A stretch of DNA of 40,825 bases, from the NCBI GenBank assembly GCA_902806085.1, contig CADCVH010000037.1, forward strand, positions 1-40,825. Reading direction: 5' to 3'. Each line of letters starts with the position of its first letter. Position 1 is the first letter of the stretch. Origin of the DNA: an uncultured Rubrobacteraceae bacterium (GTDB lineage: Bacteria; Actinomycetota; Rubrobacteria; Rubrobacterales; Rubrobacteraceae). The notes beneath the pieces were generated by a model. That model worked only from the letters and a program-made list of their open reading frames with translations, was not told where the DNA came from and did no database searches. Positions 16,218 to 24,402 of the stretch are shown piece after piece. The position numbers and the translations under genes were made by a program.

Positions 16218-17018
16218 GTGCCCCTGGCGCTCGTACCCACCCCCATAGGCAACCTCGAGGACATCACCCTGCGCGCGCTGCGCTACCTGCGCGAGGCCGA
16301 CCTCGTCGCCTGCGAGGACACCCGCCGCACCGGACGCCTGCTAGCCCACTACGGCATTGAGCAAACCCTCCTCGCTTACCACGAGCACAACGAGGAACGC
16401 CTCGCGGCTGAGCTCGCCGAACGGGCCGGGAGGGAGCGCCTCGCCCTCGTCTCCGACGCCGGGACCCCGCTCGTCTCCGACCCCGGATACCGCCTCGTCT
16501 CCGCGTGCATCGAGGCGGGCGTGGAGGTAGAGGTCCTGCCCGGCCCTTCGGCGCTCGTCACGGCGCTCGCGGTCTCCGGGCTGCCGTCGGACGCTTTCGT
16601 TTTCCTCGGTTTTCTCCCGCGCAAGGGACGGGAGCGGGGGGAGCTTCTGGCCCGGATCGCCGAAGAAGGGTCCACCTTCGTGATCTACGAGTCCCCCCAC
16701 AGGATCGGTAAGACGCTGGCGGAGTTGCCGGCGGAGGTCCCGGTGGCCGTCTGCCGGGAGCTGACCAAGCTGCACGAGGAGGTCTACCGCGGAACGGCCG
16801 TGGCGGCGGCTGCGCATTTCTCTGGGGGGACGAAGGGGGAGATCGTGCTAGTCGTGCGCGGCGGAACGGCCGCCGCCACCGGGAGCCTGGAAGACGCCGT
16901 GGAGAGGGCGCGGGGGTACGTGGCCGGAGGCGAGAGCCCCTCGCGGGCGGCGGCGCGGGCGGCCAGGGAGGCGGGGTTCAAGAAGGGCGAGGTCTACGAC
17001 CGGGTCACGAGGGGTTAG
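16218..17018 (+). CDS. rsmI: 16S rRNA (cytidine1402-2'-O)-methyltransferase RsmI
   Basis: A 266-residue SAM-dependent tetrapyrrole-methylase-fold enzyme. It methylates the ribose of C1402 in the decoding centre of 16S rRNA. The start LALVPTPIGNLEDITLRALR, the ACEDTRRT motif, SDAGTPLVSDPG and VLPGPSALVTALAVSGLP are all RsmI signatures. FVIYESPHRIGKTL is the later family motif. A C-terminal helical region ends in FKKGEVYDRV, seen in actinobacterial RsmI. The GTG start lies 4 nt after the ROK gene. Gene order rsmI before tatD and rsmA is shared with many Gram-positive genomes. Confidence 0.95.
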   Translation: MPLALVPTPIGNLEDITLRALRYLREADLVACEDTRRTGRLLAHYGIEQTLLAYHEHNEERLAAELAERAGRERLALVSDAGTPLVSDPGYRLVSACIEAGVEVEVLPGPSALVTALAVSGLPSDAFVFLGFLPRKGRERGELLARIAEEGSTFVIYESPHRIGKTLAELPAEVPVAVCRELTKLHEEVYRGTAVAAAAHFSGGTKGEIVLVVRGGTAAATGSLEDAVERARGYVAGGESPSRAAARAAREAGFKKGEVYDRVTRG

Positions 17019-17022
17019 CGGG

Positions 17023-17514
17023 TTGGAGATCCCCTACACCATCTGCTTCGTCCGGTGCGGGGGCTCCGTCCTGATGCTCCTCAGAAGCAGGCCGCCGAAT
17101 GCCGGGCTGTGAAACGGGGTCGGGGGCAAGATCTCCCCCGGCGAGACGCCGCTCGACTGCGTGAGGCGTGAGGTATTGGAGGAGGCCGGTATGGACCTGC
17201 GAAGCTCGGGAGGGGTCCGGTTCGGCGGCGTGGTGAGGTGGGCCTGCGGGGTGGACCCCACCGGCCCAAGCACCGGGATGTACGCGTTCGTCGCGGACCT
17301 GCCGCGCGGGATGGCCTGGGAAGAGGCGCGACGTACCCGCGAGGGGCCGCTTTCCCGGAGGCCCCTGGACTGGGTATGCGACCCCGGCAACGGGGCCGTC
17401 GTCAGCAACATCCCGCGTTTTCTGCCGGGTATCCTCGAAGGAAACGCGCCGATGGAGTACCGTTGCGAGTACGCGGGCGGGGAGTTGGTGGGCCTTACGG
17501 CGAGACCTCTCTAG
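17023..17514 (+). pseudogene. Nudix hydrolase gene with an in-frame TGA
   Basis: From a TTG at 17023, 5 nt after rsmI, the frame gives EIPYTICFVRCGGSVLMLLR and then NAGL, followed by TGA at 17110-17112, then NGVGGKI. Related MutT-like proteins read GLWNGVGGK, so the TGA replaces a Trp codon by one base. Downstream the Nudix box is intact (Gly-x5-Glu-x7-REVLEEAG) and the frame stays open for 133 codons. Nothing else is broken, so the mutation is recent, or it is a sequencing error or a readthrough site. Restart at GTG 17161 would lack half the Nudix fold. The full protein would be about 163 residues and would hydrolyse nucleoside diphosphate derivatives. Confidence 0.75.
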
Positions 17515-17537
17515 CGTCGCGGGTTTGCCGCCCTCTG

Positions 17538-17543
17538 TATAAT
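17538..17543 (+). promoter_or_regulatory. -10 element of the tatD gene
   Basis: TATAAT is 32 nt before the ATG at 17576. Transcription would start near 17550, leaving room for the Shine-Dalgarno sequence GGGGGAGAGG. The in-frame ATG at 17555 would have an almost leaderless transcript. Confidence 0.5.
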
Positions 17544-17575
17544 GCGGGCCGCTGATGTCTGTCGGGGGAGAGGGG

Positions 17576-18343
17576 ATGGGCGGCATGCTGGTGGACTCGC
17601 ACACTCACCTTCTGCGGCTCGAGGTATCGCCGGAGGACGCGATGAGGGAGGCCGCGGAGGCCGGGGTCGGGGCGGTCGTCAACGTCGGGACCGAGGTCGA
17701 GGACTCGCGGCGCGGGGCGGAGCTCGCGGCCGCGCTCCCGAACGTGTACTCGACGGCAGGTATTCACCCGCACAACGCCGGGACCTACGCGGCGACCGAC
17801 CTTGAGGCGTTGGCGGAGCTCGTCGAGTCTCCCGGGATCGTGGCGCTCGGCGAGGTGGGCTTGGACTACTACCGTTCCGAGTGGTCCGAGGACGTGCAGC
17901 GGGCGCTTTTCGAGGACGCGATCTCGCTGGCCAACGACGCGCGGCTGCCGCTCGTGATCCACTCCAGGCAGGCCTTCGCCGATACGATGGCCTACCTGGG
18001 AAGCGCCCGCGTCCCCGTCGTCCTCCACTGCTTCGAGGGCGGCGACCGCGAGGTCCGCGAGGCCACCGAGCGCGGCTACTACGTCGGCCTCGCCGGGAAC
18101 ATCACCTACAAGAACAACGAGACGGCCAAAGTGCTCCGCCTCATAAACCGAGACCGCATCCTCGTCGAGACGGACGCACCCTACCTGAGCCCCCAGCCCG
18201 TGCGCGGCACGAAAAACGCGCCCAAGAACGTCGCCCACACGGCCGCCTTCGTCGCCGAGCGCCTCGGGTTGGAGAGCGACGAGTTCGCCACCCTCACCAC
18301 CCGCAACGCCCGCACCTTCTACGGCTTGCCGCTCGAAGTGTGA
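17576..18343 (+). CDS. tatD: TatD family metal-dependent hydrolase (DNase)
   Basis: A 255-residue TIM-barrel metal hydrolase. The metal ligands are visible: HTH in DSHTHLL, Glu in ALGEVGLDYY, His in VIHSR, His in VLHCFEGG and Asp in ETDAPYL. The YcfH/TatD subfamily is indicated by GLAGNITYKNN and LSPQPVRGTKNAPKNV. TatD proteins have 3'-5' exonuclease activity on DNA and RNA, and the biological role is still debated. ATG 17576 was chosen because GGGGGAGAGG precedes it; ATG 17555 or 17585 is possible. Between this gene and rsmA, 18378-18405 contains an inverted repeat (GGAGGCCGG, 10-nt loop, CCGGCCTCC) without a T-run. Confidence 0.88.
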   Translation: MGGMLVDSHTHLLRLEVSPEDAMREAAEAGVGAVVNVGTEVEDSRRGAELAAALPNVYSTAGIHPHNAGTYAATDLEALAELVESPGIVALGEVGLDYYRSEWSEDVQRALFEDAISLANDARLPLVIHSRQAFADTMAYLGSARVPVVLHCFEGGDREVREATERGYYVGLAGNITYKNNETAKVLRLINRDRILVETDAPYLSPQPVRGTKNAPKNVAHTAAFVAERLGLESDEFATLTTRNARTFYGLPLEV

Positions 18344-18434
18344 ACGGGAGGACCGCGTGAGCGCCCGGGCCAACCAGGGAGGCCGGCGCGGGCCGCCCGG
18401 CCTCCGCGCGGCGCCGAAGGATGCGTGAGCCGGG

Positions 18435-19211
18435 GTGCCCGGTCCCGGCAGGCCCAAGAAGAAGCTCGGCCAGCATTTCCTCAAAGACCCGAACACGGCC
18501 AGGATAGTCGCCTCCGCCGCGACGCGGGAGGACGTGGTGCTCGAGATCGGCCCGGGGCGCGGCTTCTTGACGGGCTTCCTGGCCGAGAGGGCGAGGCTGG
18601 TCCACGCCGTCGAGCTGGACCCCGACGTGTTGCCCGCGTTGCGGGAGACCGTGAGGTCCGCGGGCAACGTCCGCGTCCACGAGGGCGACGCCCTCCGCTT
18701 CGACTACGCGACCCTCGACCCCGTGCCGAACAAGATGGTCGCCAACCTCCCGTACAACGTCGCGTCGCCGCTCGTGCTGATGCTGCTGGAGCAGATGGAG
18801 AACCTCGAGACCTTGAGGTTCATGGTCCAGTTGGAGGTGGCCCGCCGGATGGCGGCCGGGCGCGGGACGAAAGACTATGGCTCCTACGCGATCCTCGTAA
18901 GCCTTCTCGCGGGGGTGAAGATCCTGCACAAAGTCCCGCCCACGGTGTTCGACCCGCCTCCCCGGGTACACTCGGCCGTCGTGGAGATGGAGCGCAGAGA
19001 GCCCCCGAAGGACTACGACCGGGTCAAGGGCCTGGTGCTCGGCGCGTTCAGGAGCCGCCGCAAGCGGCTCGTCAATAACCTTCCGGAGCCCGCCCGCGCG
19101 GGGGCGCCGCGGGCCCTAACCTCTCTCGGCCACGGTCCGGACGCGCGCGCCGAGGAGCTGTCGCCGGAGGATTTCATAGCACTCTACCGGGCGCTCTCGT
19201 GGGCGCTGTGA
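18435..19211 (+). CDS. rsmA: 16S rRNA (adenine1518/1519-N6)-dimethyltransferase RsmA (KsgA)
   Basis: A 258-residue Rossmann methyltransferase that dimethylates A1518 and A1519 near the 3' end of 16S rRNA during 30S assembly. It has KKKLGQHFLKDPN at the start, SAM-binding motif EIGPGRGFLTGFL, motif II VELD, and the target-base motif IV NLPYNVASPL. A GTG start was chosen because it places the conserved QHFL at residue 13. The stop overlaps the start of ispE by 4 nt. rsmA followed by ispE is a conserved pair in actinobacteria. Confidence 0.95.
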   Translation: MPGPGRPKKKLGQHFLKDPNTARIVASAATREDVVLEIGPGRGFLTGFLAERARLVHAVELDPDVLPALRETVRSAGNVRVHEGDALRFDYATLDPVPNKMVANLPYNVASPLVLMLLEQMENLETLRFMVQLEVARRMAAGRGTKDYGSYAILVSLLAGVKILHKVPPTVFDPPPRVHSAVVEMERREPPKDYDRVKGLVLGAFRSRRKRLVNNLPEPARAGAPRALTSLGHGPDARAEELSPEDFIALYRALSWAL

Positions 19212-20083
19212 GGCGCGAGGTCCGGCTCAAGGCCTACGCCAAGGTCAATTATGCTTTGGACGTGGTCGGGGTGCGTGCGGACGGGTACCACGATATCCGA
19301 ACCGTCATGCAGAGCGTCTCGCTCGCCGACGTGGTGACGGTGGAGCGCATCGGCGGCGGGTTCGAGCTGCGCGTCGAGCCGGAGAACCCGGGGCTCGGGC
19401 CGCGGGAGCAGAACACGGCCTACCTGGCGTGGAGGCTGCTCGGCGAGCTCAGCGGCGCGGAGCTGCCGGCCAGGGTGACGCTGCGCAAGAACGTCCCGGC
19501 CGGCGCCGGCCTCGGCGGGGGTTCGTCGGACGCGGCGGCGGTGCTGCGCGGCCTGGACGAGCTCTTCGGCCTCGGCCTCTCCGCCGGGGAGCTGAGGGCC
19601 GCAGGTATGAGGATCGGGGCCGACGTACCCTTCTGCTTCGGCGGGGGGACCGCGCTCGGGGAGGGCGTCGGGGAAAGGTTGACCACCACCCCTGCGCCGC
19701 CGGACCACCGGTTGCTGGTCGCGAAGCCGCGCCGGGGGGCCGACACCGGCAAGGTGTACCGGGCGTTCGACGCGGACCCCGTCCGGGGCGGAGGCTCCGC
19801 CGACCGGGTCCTGGGGGCGCTGAGATCCGGGGACCTCGCCGCGCTGGCCGGATCTCTCGGGAACGACCTCGCGCCGTTCACGAAAGCGGAACTGCCGGAG
19901 GTGGCGGAACTAGAGGAGAGGCTGCTCGAGGCGGGCGCGCTCGGTACTTCGATGACCGGCAGCGGGAGCGCCGTCTACGGGCTGTTCCGCGACGAAGCGG
20001 CGGCCGAGTGGGCGAGGGAGAGGGTCGGCGCCCCCTTCGTCGGGGTCTACGCGCCCGTGTCCCGCGGGTCCGAGGAGATCTAG
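19208..20083 (+). CDS. ispE: 4-diphosphocytidyl-2-C-methyl-D-erythritol kinase IspE
   Basis: A 291-residue GHMP kinase of the non-mevalonate isoprenoid pathway, phosphorylating CDP-methylerythritol at the 2-hydroxyl. The N-terminal AYAKVNYALDVVGVRADGYH and the ATP-binding motif PAGAGLGGGSSDAAA are characteristic. GADVPFCFGGG and the C-terminal GTSMTGSGSAVYGLF complete the GHMP signature. The GTG at 19208 overlaps the rsmA stop as GTGA; GTG 19199 would add three residues. Its position between rsmA and glmU is usual in actinobacteria. Confidence 0.94.
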   Translation: MRREVRLKAYAKVNYALDVVGVRADGYHDIRTVMQSVSLADVVTVERIGGGFELRVEPENPGLGPREQNTAYLAWRLLGELSGAELPARVTLRKNVPAGAGLGGGSSDAAAVLRGLDELFGLGLSAGELRAAGMRIGADVPFCFGGGTALGEGVGERLTTTPAPPDHRLLVAKPRRGADTGKVYRAFDADPVRGGGSADRVLGALRSGDLAALAGSLGNDLAPFTKAELPEVAELEERLLEAGALGTSMTGSGSAVYGLFRDEAAAEWARERVGAPFVGVYAPVSRGSEEI

Positions 20084-20108
20084 CCCGGAGTACCGGTTCC
20101 CCGTCTCG

Positions 20109-20498
20109 GTGAAGGGCGTGCTCCTCGACCGCGGAAGGGCCGTCTTGCTCCGCAACGAACGCGCGGAGTGGGAGCTCCCGGGCGGCAGGCTGGAGGCGGG
20201 CGAGACCCCTCGAGAGTGCGTGGCCCGCGAAGTCTTGGAAGAACTCAACCCGAAGGTCGGGGTGGGGCCGTTGCTCGACGCGTGGGTCTTCGAGGTCTTG
20301 CCGGGATCGCGCGCGCTGGTGCTGGCCTACGGTTGCTTTGTGCAGGACTTTGCCCGGATGGCGTATAGCGCTGAGCACGCGGGCGCGGCATTCTTCGGGC
20401 TCGACGAGTTGGGGAGCCTCGCCCTGCCAGCGGGGTACGCGCGGGCGGTTCGGGCGTGGGCCCGTCATCCGGCGGCTTTGGGGCCTTCCGGGATCTGA
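20109..20498 (+). CDS. Nudix hydrolase
   Basis: A 129-residue Nudix protein with box GGRLEAGETP-RECVAREVLEEL, so the catalytic REx2EE core is intact; the usual Gly after EEx is Asn. The substrate is unknown. The only standard start in frame is GTG 20109. The residues just before it read PEYRFPVSVKG, which look like part of the fold, so the true start may be non-standard or lost. It follows ispE by 25 nt. The -35 element of the tRNA-Gln promoter overlaps its 3' end. Function independent of ispE is likely. Confidence 0.75.
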   Translation: MKGVLLDRGRAVLLRNERAEWELPGGRLEAGETPRECVAREVLEELNPKVGVGPLLDAWVFEVLPGSRALVLAYGCFVQDFARMAYSAEHAGAAFFGLDELGSLALPAGYARAVRAWARHPAALGPSGI

Positions 20499-20523
20499 CG
20501 GGCAATAGGGGCTCCGGTATAAT
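20495..20523 (+). promoter_or_regulatory. Promoter of tRNA-Gln
   Basis: CTGACG at 20495-20500 and TATAAT at 20518-20523 have 17-nt spacing. They end 27 nt before the tRNA. The -35 hexamer overlaps the stop of the Nudix gene. Confidence 0.6.
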
Positions 20524-20550
20524 CCCAGCGTCGCGAAGCGTTGCGGTTTT

Positions 20551-20621
20551 TGGGGCGTGGCCAAGAGGCAAGGCACCGGGTTTTGGTCCCGGGATCGCAG
20601 GTTCGAATCCTGCCGCCCCAG
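20551..20621 (+). tRNA. tRNA-Gln (anticodon TTG)
   Basis: The acceptor arm TGGGGCG pairs perfectly with CGCCCCA. The D-arm has GCC/GGC, the anticodon stem CCGGG/CCCGG encloses the loop TTTTGGT with anticodon at 20583-20585, and the T-arm has CAGG-TTCGAAT-CCTG. The CCA end is not encoded. It lies upstream of glmU, as in other actinobacteria. Confidence 0.95.
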
Positions 20622-20667
20622 CCGCGGGTGCGCGACGAGAGGCTAGAGTAAGGAGTTTGCAGGACAT

Positions 20668-22062
20668 ATGCCCGAGATCTCGCCCATCTTCGCCGTGGTC
20701 CTGGCGGCCGGCAGGGGGACCCGGATGAAGTCCAACCGGGCGAAGGTGCTGCACACCCTCTGCGGCGTGCCGATGGTCAACTACGTTATAGAGGCAACCA
20801 GGCCCCTCCTGCCGGAGGGGCTCTTCGTCGTGGTGGGCCACCAGGCCGAGCTGGTCGAGGCGGTCCTGCCCCCCGACGCCACGCCCGTCTTGCAGAGGGA
20901 GCAGCGGGGCACGGGGGACGCGGTGCGGGTCGCGCTTGAGGCCCTGGAGGGGCAGGAGGACGGCGTGTTGCTCGTCGTCAACGGCGACGGGCCGCTCGTC
21001 TCGGACCGGACTCTCGATGAGCTTCTGGAGCGGCACCGTTTCGCGGGGGTGGGGGCGACGGTGCTCGTGGCGAAGCTCGAGGACCCCAGCGGGCTCGGGC
21101 GGGTAGTGGAGGAGGCCGGGGTTGTCAGGATCGTCGAGGAGCGCGACGCGAGCGGGTCCGAGCGGGAGAACCGGCTCGTCAACCTGGGGCTCTACGCCTT
21201 CGAACTCTCGGAGATCCGGGCCGCCATAGCGGGCCTCGAGTCCGGCAACGACCAGGGGGAGTTGTACCTGACGGACGTGCTCGAGACCATAGGGCGCAGG
21301 AGCCGGGCCGTCACCTACAGGCTGAAGAACCCGGAGGAGGCGAACCTCGTCAACGACCGGGCGCAGCTCGCGAGGGCGGAGGAGATCCTGCGCCGCAGGA
21401 TCCTCGACGCGCACATGAGGGACGGGGTGACGGTCAGGGACCCGGCGAGCACCCACATCGAGGCCTCCGTCGAGATCGGGCGCGACACGGTGATCCTGCC
21501 CGGCAGCTTCCTGCGCGGCGGGACGGAGATAGGCTCGGACTGCGTGATCGGGCCCTCCGCCGACCTGCTGGATACGAAGGTCGGGGACGGCGCCCAGGTC
21601 GAGCACTCCGTCGGGCGGGGCGCGGTCGTGGGCGAGGGGGTCACCGTCGGCCCTTACTCGTTTTTGCGTCCGGGGACGGTGCTCGAGGCCGGGGCGAAGG
21701 TCGGGGCTTACTGCGAGGTCAAGAACACGCGGGTCGGCAAGGGGAGCAAGGTGCCGCACCTCTCTTATGTCGGGGACGCGGAGATAGGGGAGGGGGCGAA
21801 CCTCGGGGCGGGGACCATCACGGCCAACTACGACGGGGAGAACAAGAGCCGGACGAACATAGGGGACGGGGCCTTTACCGGCGTAAACACCAACCTTATC
21901 GCGCCGGTTACAATTGGCGCGGACTCCTACACCGGGGCCGGGAGCGTCGTCAGCAAGGACGTCCCGGCCGGCAGGCTCGCCGTCGGGGCGCCGGCGCGCG
22001 CGATAAAGGAATCACCGCAGAGCCGGAGAAAGAGGGCGATGAACGACGAGAAGGGGGACTAG
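20668..22062 (+). CDS. glmU: Bifunctional GlmU: GlcN-1-P acetyltransferase and GlcNAc-1-P uridyltransferase
   Basis: A 464-residue enzyme making UDP-GlcNAc, the precursor of peptidoglycan. The N-terminal uridyltransferase domain has the motif LAAGRGTRMKSN and QREQRGTGDAV. From about residue 255 a left-handed beta-helix domain of hexapeptide repeats begins. It includes EVKNTRVGKGSKVPHLSYVG and AGTITANYDGENKSRTNIG, which carry the acetyltransferase site. AAGGAG is about 12 nt before the ATG at 20668. The C-terminus is charged (SRRKRAMNDEKGD). It is followed after 4 nt by prs. Confidence 0.97.
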   Translation: MPEISPIFAVVLAAGRGTRMKSNRAKVLHTLCGVPMVNYVIEATRPLLPEGLFVVVGHQAELVEAVLPPDATPVLQREQRGTGDAVRVALEALEGQEDGVLLVVNGDGPLVSDRTLDELLERHRFAGVGATVLVAKLEDPSGLGRVVEEAGVVRIVEERDASGSERENRLVNLGLYAFELSEIRAAIAGLESGNDQGELYLTDVLETIGRRSRAVTYRLKNPEEANLVNDRAQLARAEEILRRRILDAHMRDGVTVRDPASTHIEASVEIGRDTVILPGSFLRGGTEIGSDCVIGPSADLLDTKVGDGAQVEHSVGRGAVVGEGVTVGPYSFLRPGTVLEAGAKVGAYCEVKNTRVGKGSKVPHLSYVGDAEIGEGANLGAGTITANYDGENKSRTNIGDGAFTGVNTNLIAPVTIGADSYTGAGSVVSKDVPAGRLAVGAPARAIKESPQSRRKRAMNDEKGD

Positions 22063-22066
22063 CGCG

Positions 22067-23062
22067 GTGATGGAGGACGGCCACCTGACGCAGACCACGG
22101 AGAAGCGGCTGATGATCGTCAGCGGCCAGGGTTACCCCGAGCTCGCCGAGAAGATAGCCGACCGGCTCGACATGGGCCTCAGCGGGGTGGAACTCGTCAA
22201 GTTCCCCGGCGGCGAGCTCTACGCGAGGTACCTGGAGAGCGTGCGCGGGGCCGACATCTTTATAATCCAGTCCCTTTGCGAGCCCGTCAACGAGAACCTG
22301 ATGCAGCTCCTGATCATGATAGACGCTGCCAAGAGGGCGTCCGCCAAGCGGATCGTCGCCGTCATCCCCTGGTACGCCTACTCCCGCCAGGACCGCAAGA
22401 CCAAGCCGCGCGAGCCCATAACGGCCAGGCTGGTCGCCAACATGGTCCAGGCGGCGGGTGCGGAGCGCGTCATGACGATGGACCTGCACACGGGCCAGAT
22501 CGAGGGCTACTTCACCTTCCCCGTGGACCACCTCACGGCGATGCACACGTTCGTCGACTACTTCGTGGAACAGGGCTTCAAGGACGCCGACGACGCCGTC
22601 GTCGTTGCCCCCGACACGGGCGAGGTCAAGGTCGCCAAGCAGCTCGCCGGGCACCTGCGCCTGCCGTGGGCCATCGTGAACAAGCTGCGCGACAGGCCGG
22701 ACCGCTCGGAGGTGACGCACGTCATCGGCGACGTCGCGGGCAAGCGCGTCGTCATGATCGACGACATCATCGCCACGGGCGGGACGCTGGTGAACGCCGC
22801 CGAGCGCCTGGAGAAAGAGGGCGCGACGGAGGTCTGGGCGGCGGCGACGCACGGCGAGTTCTCGGGGGAGGCGTACCGCAAGATCGAGGGTTCCCTGATA
22901 AAAGAGGTCGTGGTGACGGACACGCTTCCCTTGAAGAGCGACCAGCCGCGGTCTAAGATCAAGACGCTTACTATCGCCCCGATCCTCGCAAGCACGATAA
23001 AGAACGTCTTTATGGACGAGTCCGTGAGCGAGGTCTTCATGGGCGAGAACCAACTTTTCTGA
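22067..23062 (+). CDS. prs: Ribose-phosphate pyrophosphokinase (PRPP synthetase)
   Basis: A 331-residue class I PRPP synthetase: ribose 5-phosphate plus ATP give PRPP for nucleotide, histidine and tryptophan synthesis. The regulatory-flexible loop and ATP site are in IPWYAYSRQDRKTKPREPITARLVA. MDLHTGQIEGYF is the divalent-metal motif and VVMIDDIIATGGT the ribose-phosphate loop. The start is GTG 22067 or the ATG directly after it. The N-terminus has about 15 residues more than the classical start. glmU-prs-rplY-pth is a standard actinobacterial operon. Confidence 0.96.
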   Translation: MMEDGHLTQTTEKRLMIVSGQGYPELAEKIADRLDMGLSGVELVKFPGGELYARYLESVRGADIFIIQSLCEPVNENLMQLLIMIDAAKRASAKRIVAVIPWYAYSRQDRKTKPREPITARLVANMVQAAGAERVMTMDLHTGQIEGYFTFPVDHLTAMHTFVDYFVEQGFKDADDAVVVAPDTGEVKVAKQLAGHLRLPWAIVNKLRDRPDRSEVTHVIGDVAGKRVVMIDDIIATGGTLVNAAERLEKEGATEVWAAATHGEFSGEAYRKIEGSLIKEVVVTDTLPLKSDQPRSKIKTLTIAPILASTIKNVFMDESVSEVFMGENQLF

Positions 23063-23081
23063 GAGAGGTCAGGAGAAAGAG

Positions 23082-23780
23082 ATGGCGGACAACGTTACTT
23101 TGCAGGCCAGAGAGCGCGACGAGCGGGGCAAGAACGCCGCCCGGCGTCTCCGGGCCTCCGGGATGCTCCCGGCGATCCTCTACGGCGACGGGGACAGCAC
23201 GTCCCTTGCGGTCGAGACGAGGACACTTGACTACACCCTCACCCACTTCGGCGACAACGCCCTCTACGACATCGACCTCGGCTCCGGGAGTGCTACGGCC
23301 CGCGTGGTGGACGCCCACCGCGACCCGGTCTCGGGGCTGCTGGTCCACGTGGACTTCGCGCCGGTGAACATGCGCGAGAAGATCGAGGTCACCGTCCCGC
23401 TGGCGGTCGTCGGCGAGGCGGCCGGGTCCGAGGAGGGCGGCGTGCTGCAGCAGGTCGCGTACGAGATCCAGGTCGAGACCCTGCCGGGCGACATACCGCA
23501 GGAGATCACGCTCGACGTCACCCCCCTCGGCATGAACGAGAACCTGACGCTCGGCGACCTGAGGCTACCCGAGGGCGTCGTCCTTCTCTCCGATCCCGAG
23601 GAGATCGCCGCGACGGTTACCGCGCCGACGGAGATCACGGACGAGGAGATGGAGGCCGCCGGCATCGTCGAGGAAGAGTCCGACGAGGATATTGCCGCCG
23701 CCGGGGAGACCGAGGGCGAGGAGGCCGCCGAGGGTGACGAGGTTCCCGCCGAAGAAACCAACGAAGGGGAGAACGGGTAA
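23082..23780 (+). CDS. rplY: 50S ribosomal protein L25 / general stress protein Ctc
   Basis: A 232-residue long-form L25 (Ctc/TL5 type) that binds 5S rRNA. The N-terminal L25 domain (residues ~5-95) has LQARERDERGKNAARRLRASG and GMLPAILYG. The second beta domain (~100-185) contains NMREKIEVTVPLAVVGEAAG. A tail of about 45 residues is almost entirely Glu, Asp, Ala and Gly, which is usual for actinobacterial L25. AGGAG precedes the ATG. Its end may overlap the start of pth. Confidence 0.95.
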   Translation: MADNVTLQARERDERGKNAARRLRASGMLPAILYGDGDSTSLAVETRTLDYTLTHFGDNALYDIDLGSGSATARVVDAHRDPVSGLLVHVDFAPVNMREKIEVTVPLAVVGEAAGSEEGGVLQQVAYEIQVETLPGDIPQEITLDVTPLGMNENLTLGDLRLPEGVVLLSDPEEIAATVTAPTEITDEEMEAAGIVEEESDEDIAAAGETEGEEAAEGDEVPAEETNEGENG

Positions 23781-24378
23781 CCTGAGGCTCGCCCGCTCCT
23801 TTTTCGAGCGCAAGAGCGGGGAGGAGCCTTCCGGGTCCCCCGCCGTCGTCGGCCTGGGCAACCCCGGCCGCTCCTACGAGCGCACCCGCCACAACGCCGG
23901 CTACCTGGTGGTCGAGGAGCTTGCCCGCCGCCACGGCGGCTCGTGGCGGCGGAAGAAGAAGGCCGAGGCCGCCGACGTCTCCGTGGGCCCGAAGAACGTC
24001 ACCCTGATGAAGCCGACGACGTTCATGAACCTCTCGGGCTCCGCCCTCGCCGGCCACCGCGCCGAGAACCTCATCCTCGTCCACGACGACCTGGACCTCG
24101 ACCCCGGCACCGTCCGTGTGAAGGTGGGCGGCGGCGCGGGCGGCCACAACGGGCTGCGCTCCACCATCCAGAACGTCGGCCCCGACTTCGTCCGCGTGCG
24201 CGTCGGCATAGGCCGCCCACCCGAGGGCGCCCGAATTACCGTGACGGACTTCGTCCTCGGCCGGATGGACCCCGCCGTGAAAGAGGCCCTGCCGCGCGCC
24301 GCCGACGCCGTCGAAGCCGTCCTGGCGGAGGGCGCCGAGTCGGCGATGAACCGGTTCAACGTACGCGGCGACGCGTAG
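23734..24378 (+). CDS. pth: Peptidyl-tRNA hydrolase Pth
   Basis: This enzyme recycles tRNA by cleaving peptidyl-tRNA that has dropped off the ribosome. The conserved core VVGLGNPGRSYERTRHNAGY contains the catalytic His53; VHDDLDLDPG and GGAGGHNGLRS carry the other active-site residues (Asp, Asn). The start is uncertain. GTG 23734 (214 residues) overlaps rplY by 47 nt. A CTG at 23782, 2 nt after the rplY stop and behind GGGGAGA, would give MRLARSFFERKSGEE and remove the overlap. No ATG, GTG or TTG lies between them and the core. The stop codon lies inside a palindrome shared with the convergent GntR gene. Confidence 0.92.
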   Translation: MTRFPPKKPTKGRTGNLRLARSFFERKSGEEPSGSPAVVGLGNPGRSYERTRHNAGYLVVEELARRHGGSWRRKKKAEAADVSVGPKNVTLMKPTTFMNLSGSALAGHRAENLILVHDDLDLDPGTVRVKVGGGAGGHNGLRSTIQNVGPDFVRVRVGIGRPPEGARITVTDFVLGRMDPAVKEALPRAADAVEAVLAEGAESAMNRFNVRGDA

Positions 24379-24402
24379 GGGCGGTTCGCGAACCGCCCCT
24401 AC
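24375..24402. terminator. Perfect 28-bp palindrome between convergent pth and GntR genes
   Basis: Each arm is GTAGGGGCGGTTCG, without spacer. The TAG of pth (24376-24378) and the TAG of the minus-strand GntR gene (24401-24399) both lie in the arms. A bidirectional transcription stop or a REP-like mobile repeat are both possible; the T-run expected of a classical terminator is absent. Confidence 0.7.

Noticed and set aside
17110-17112. TGA as selenocysteine codon
   Set aside because: The family has Trp there, and no SECIS-like hairpin was seen immediately downstream.
18357-18428. Short reading frame before rsmA (GTG start, 23 codons)
   Set aside because: Composition is Gly/Arg/Pro-rich and it overlaps an inverted repeat; nothing supports translation.
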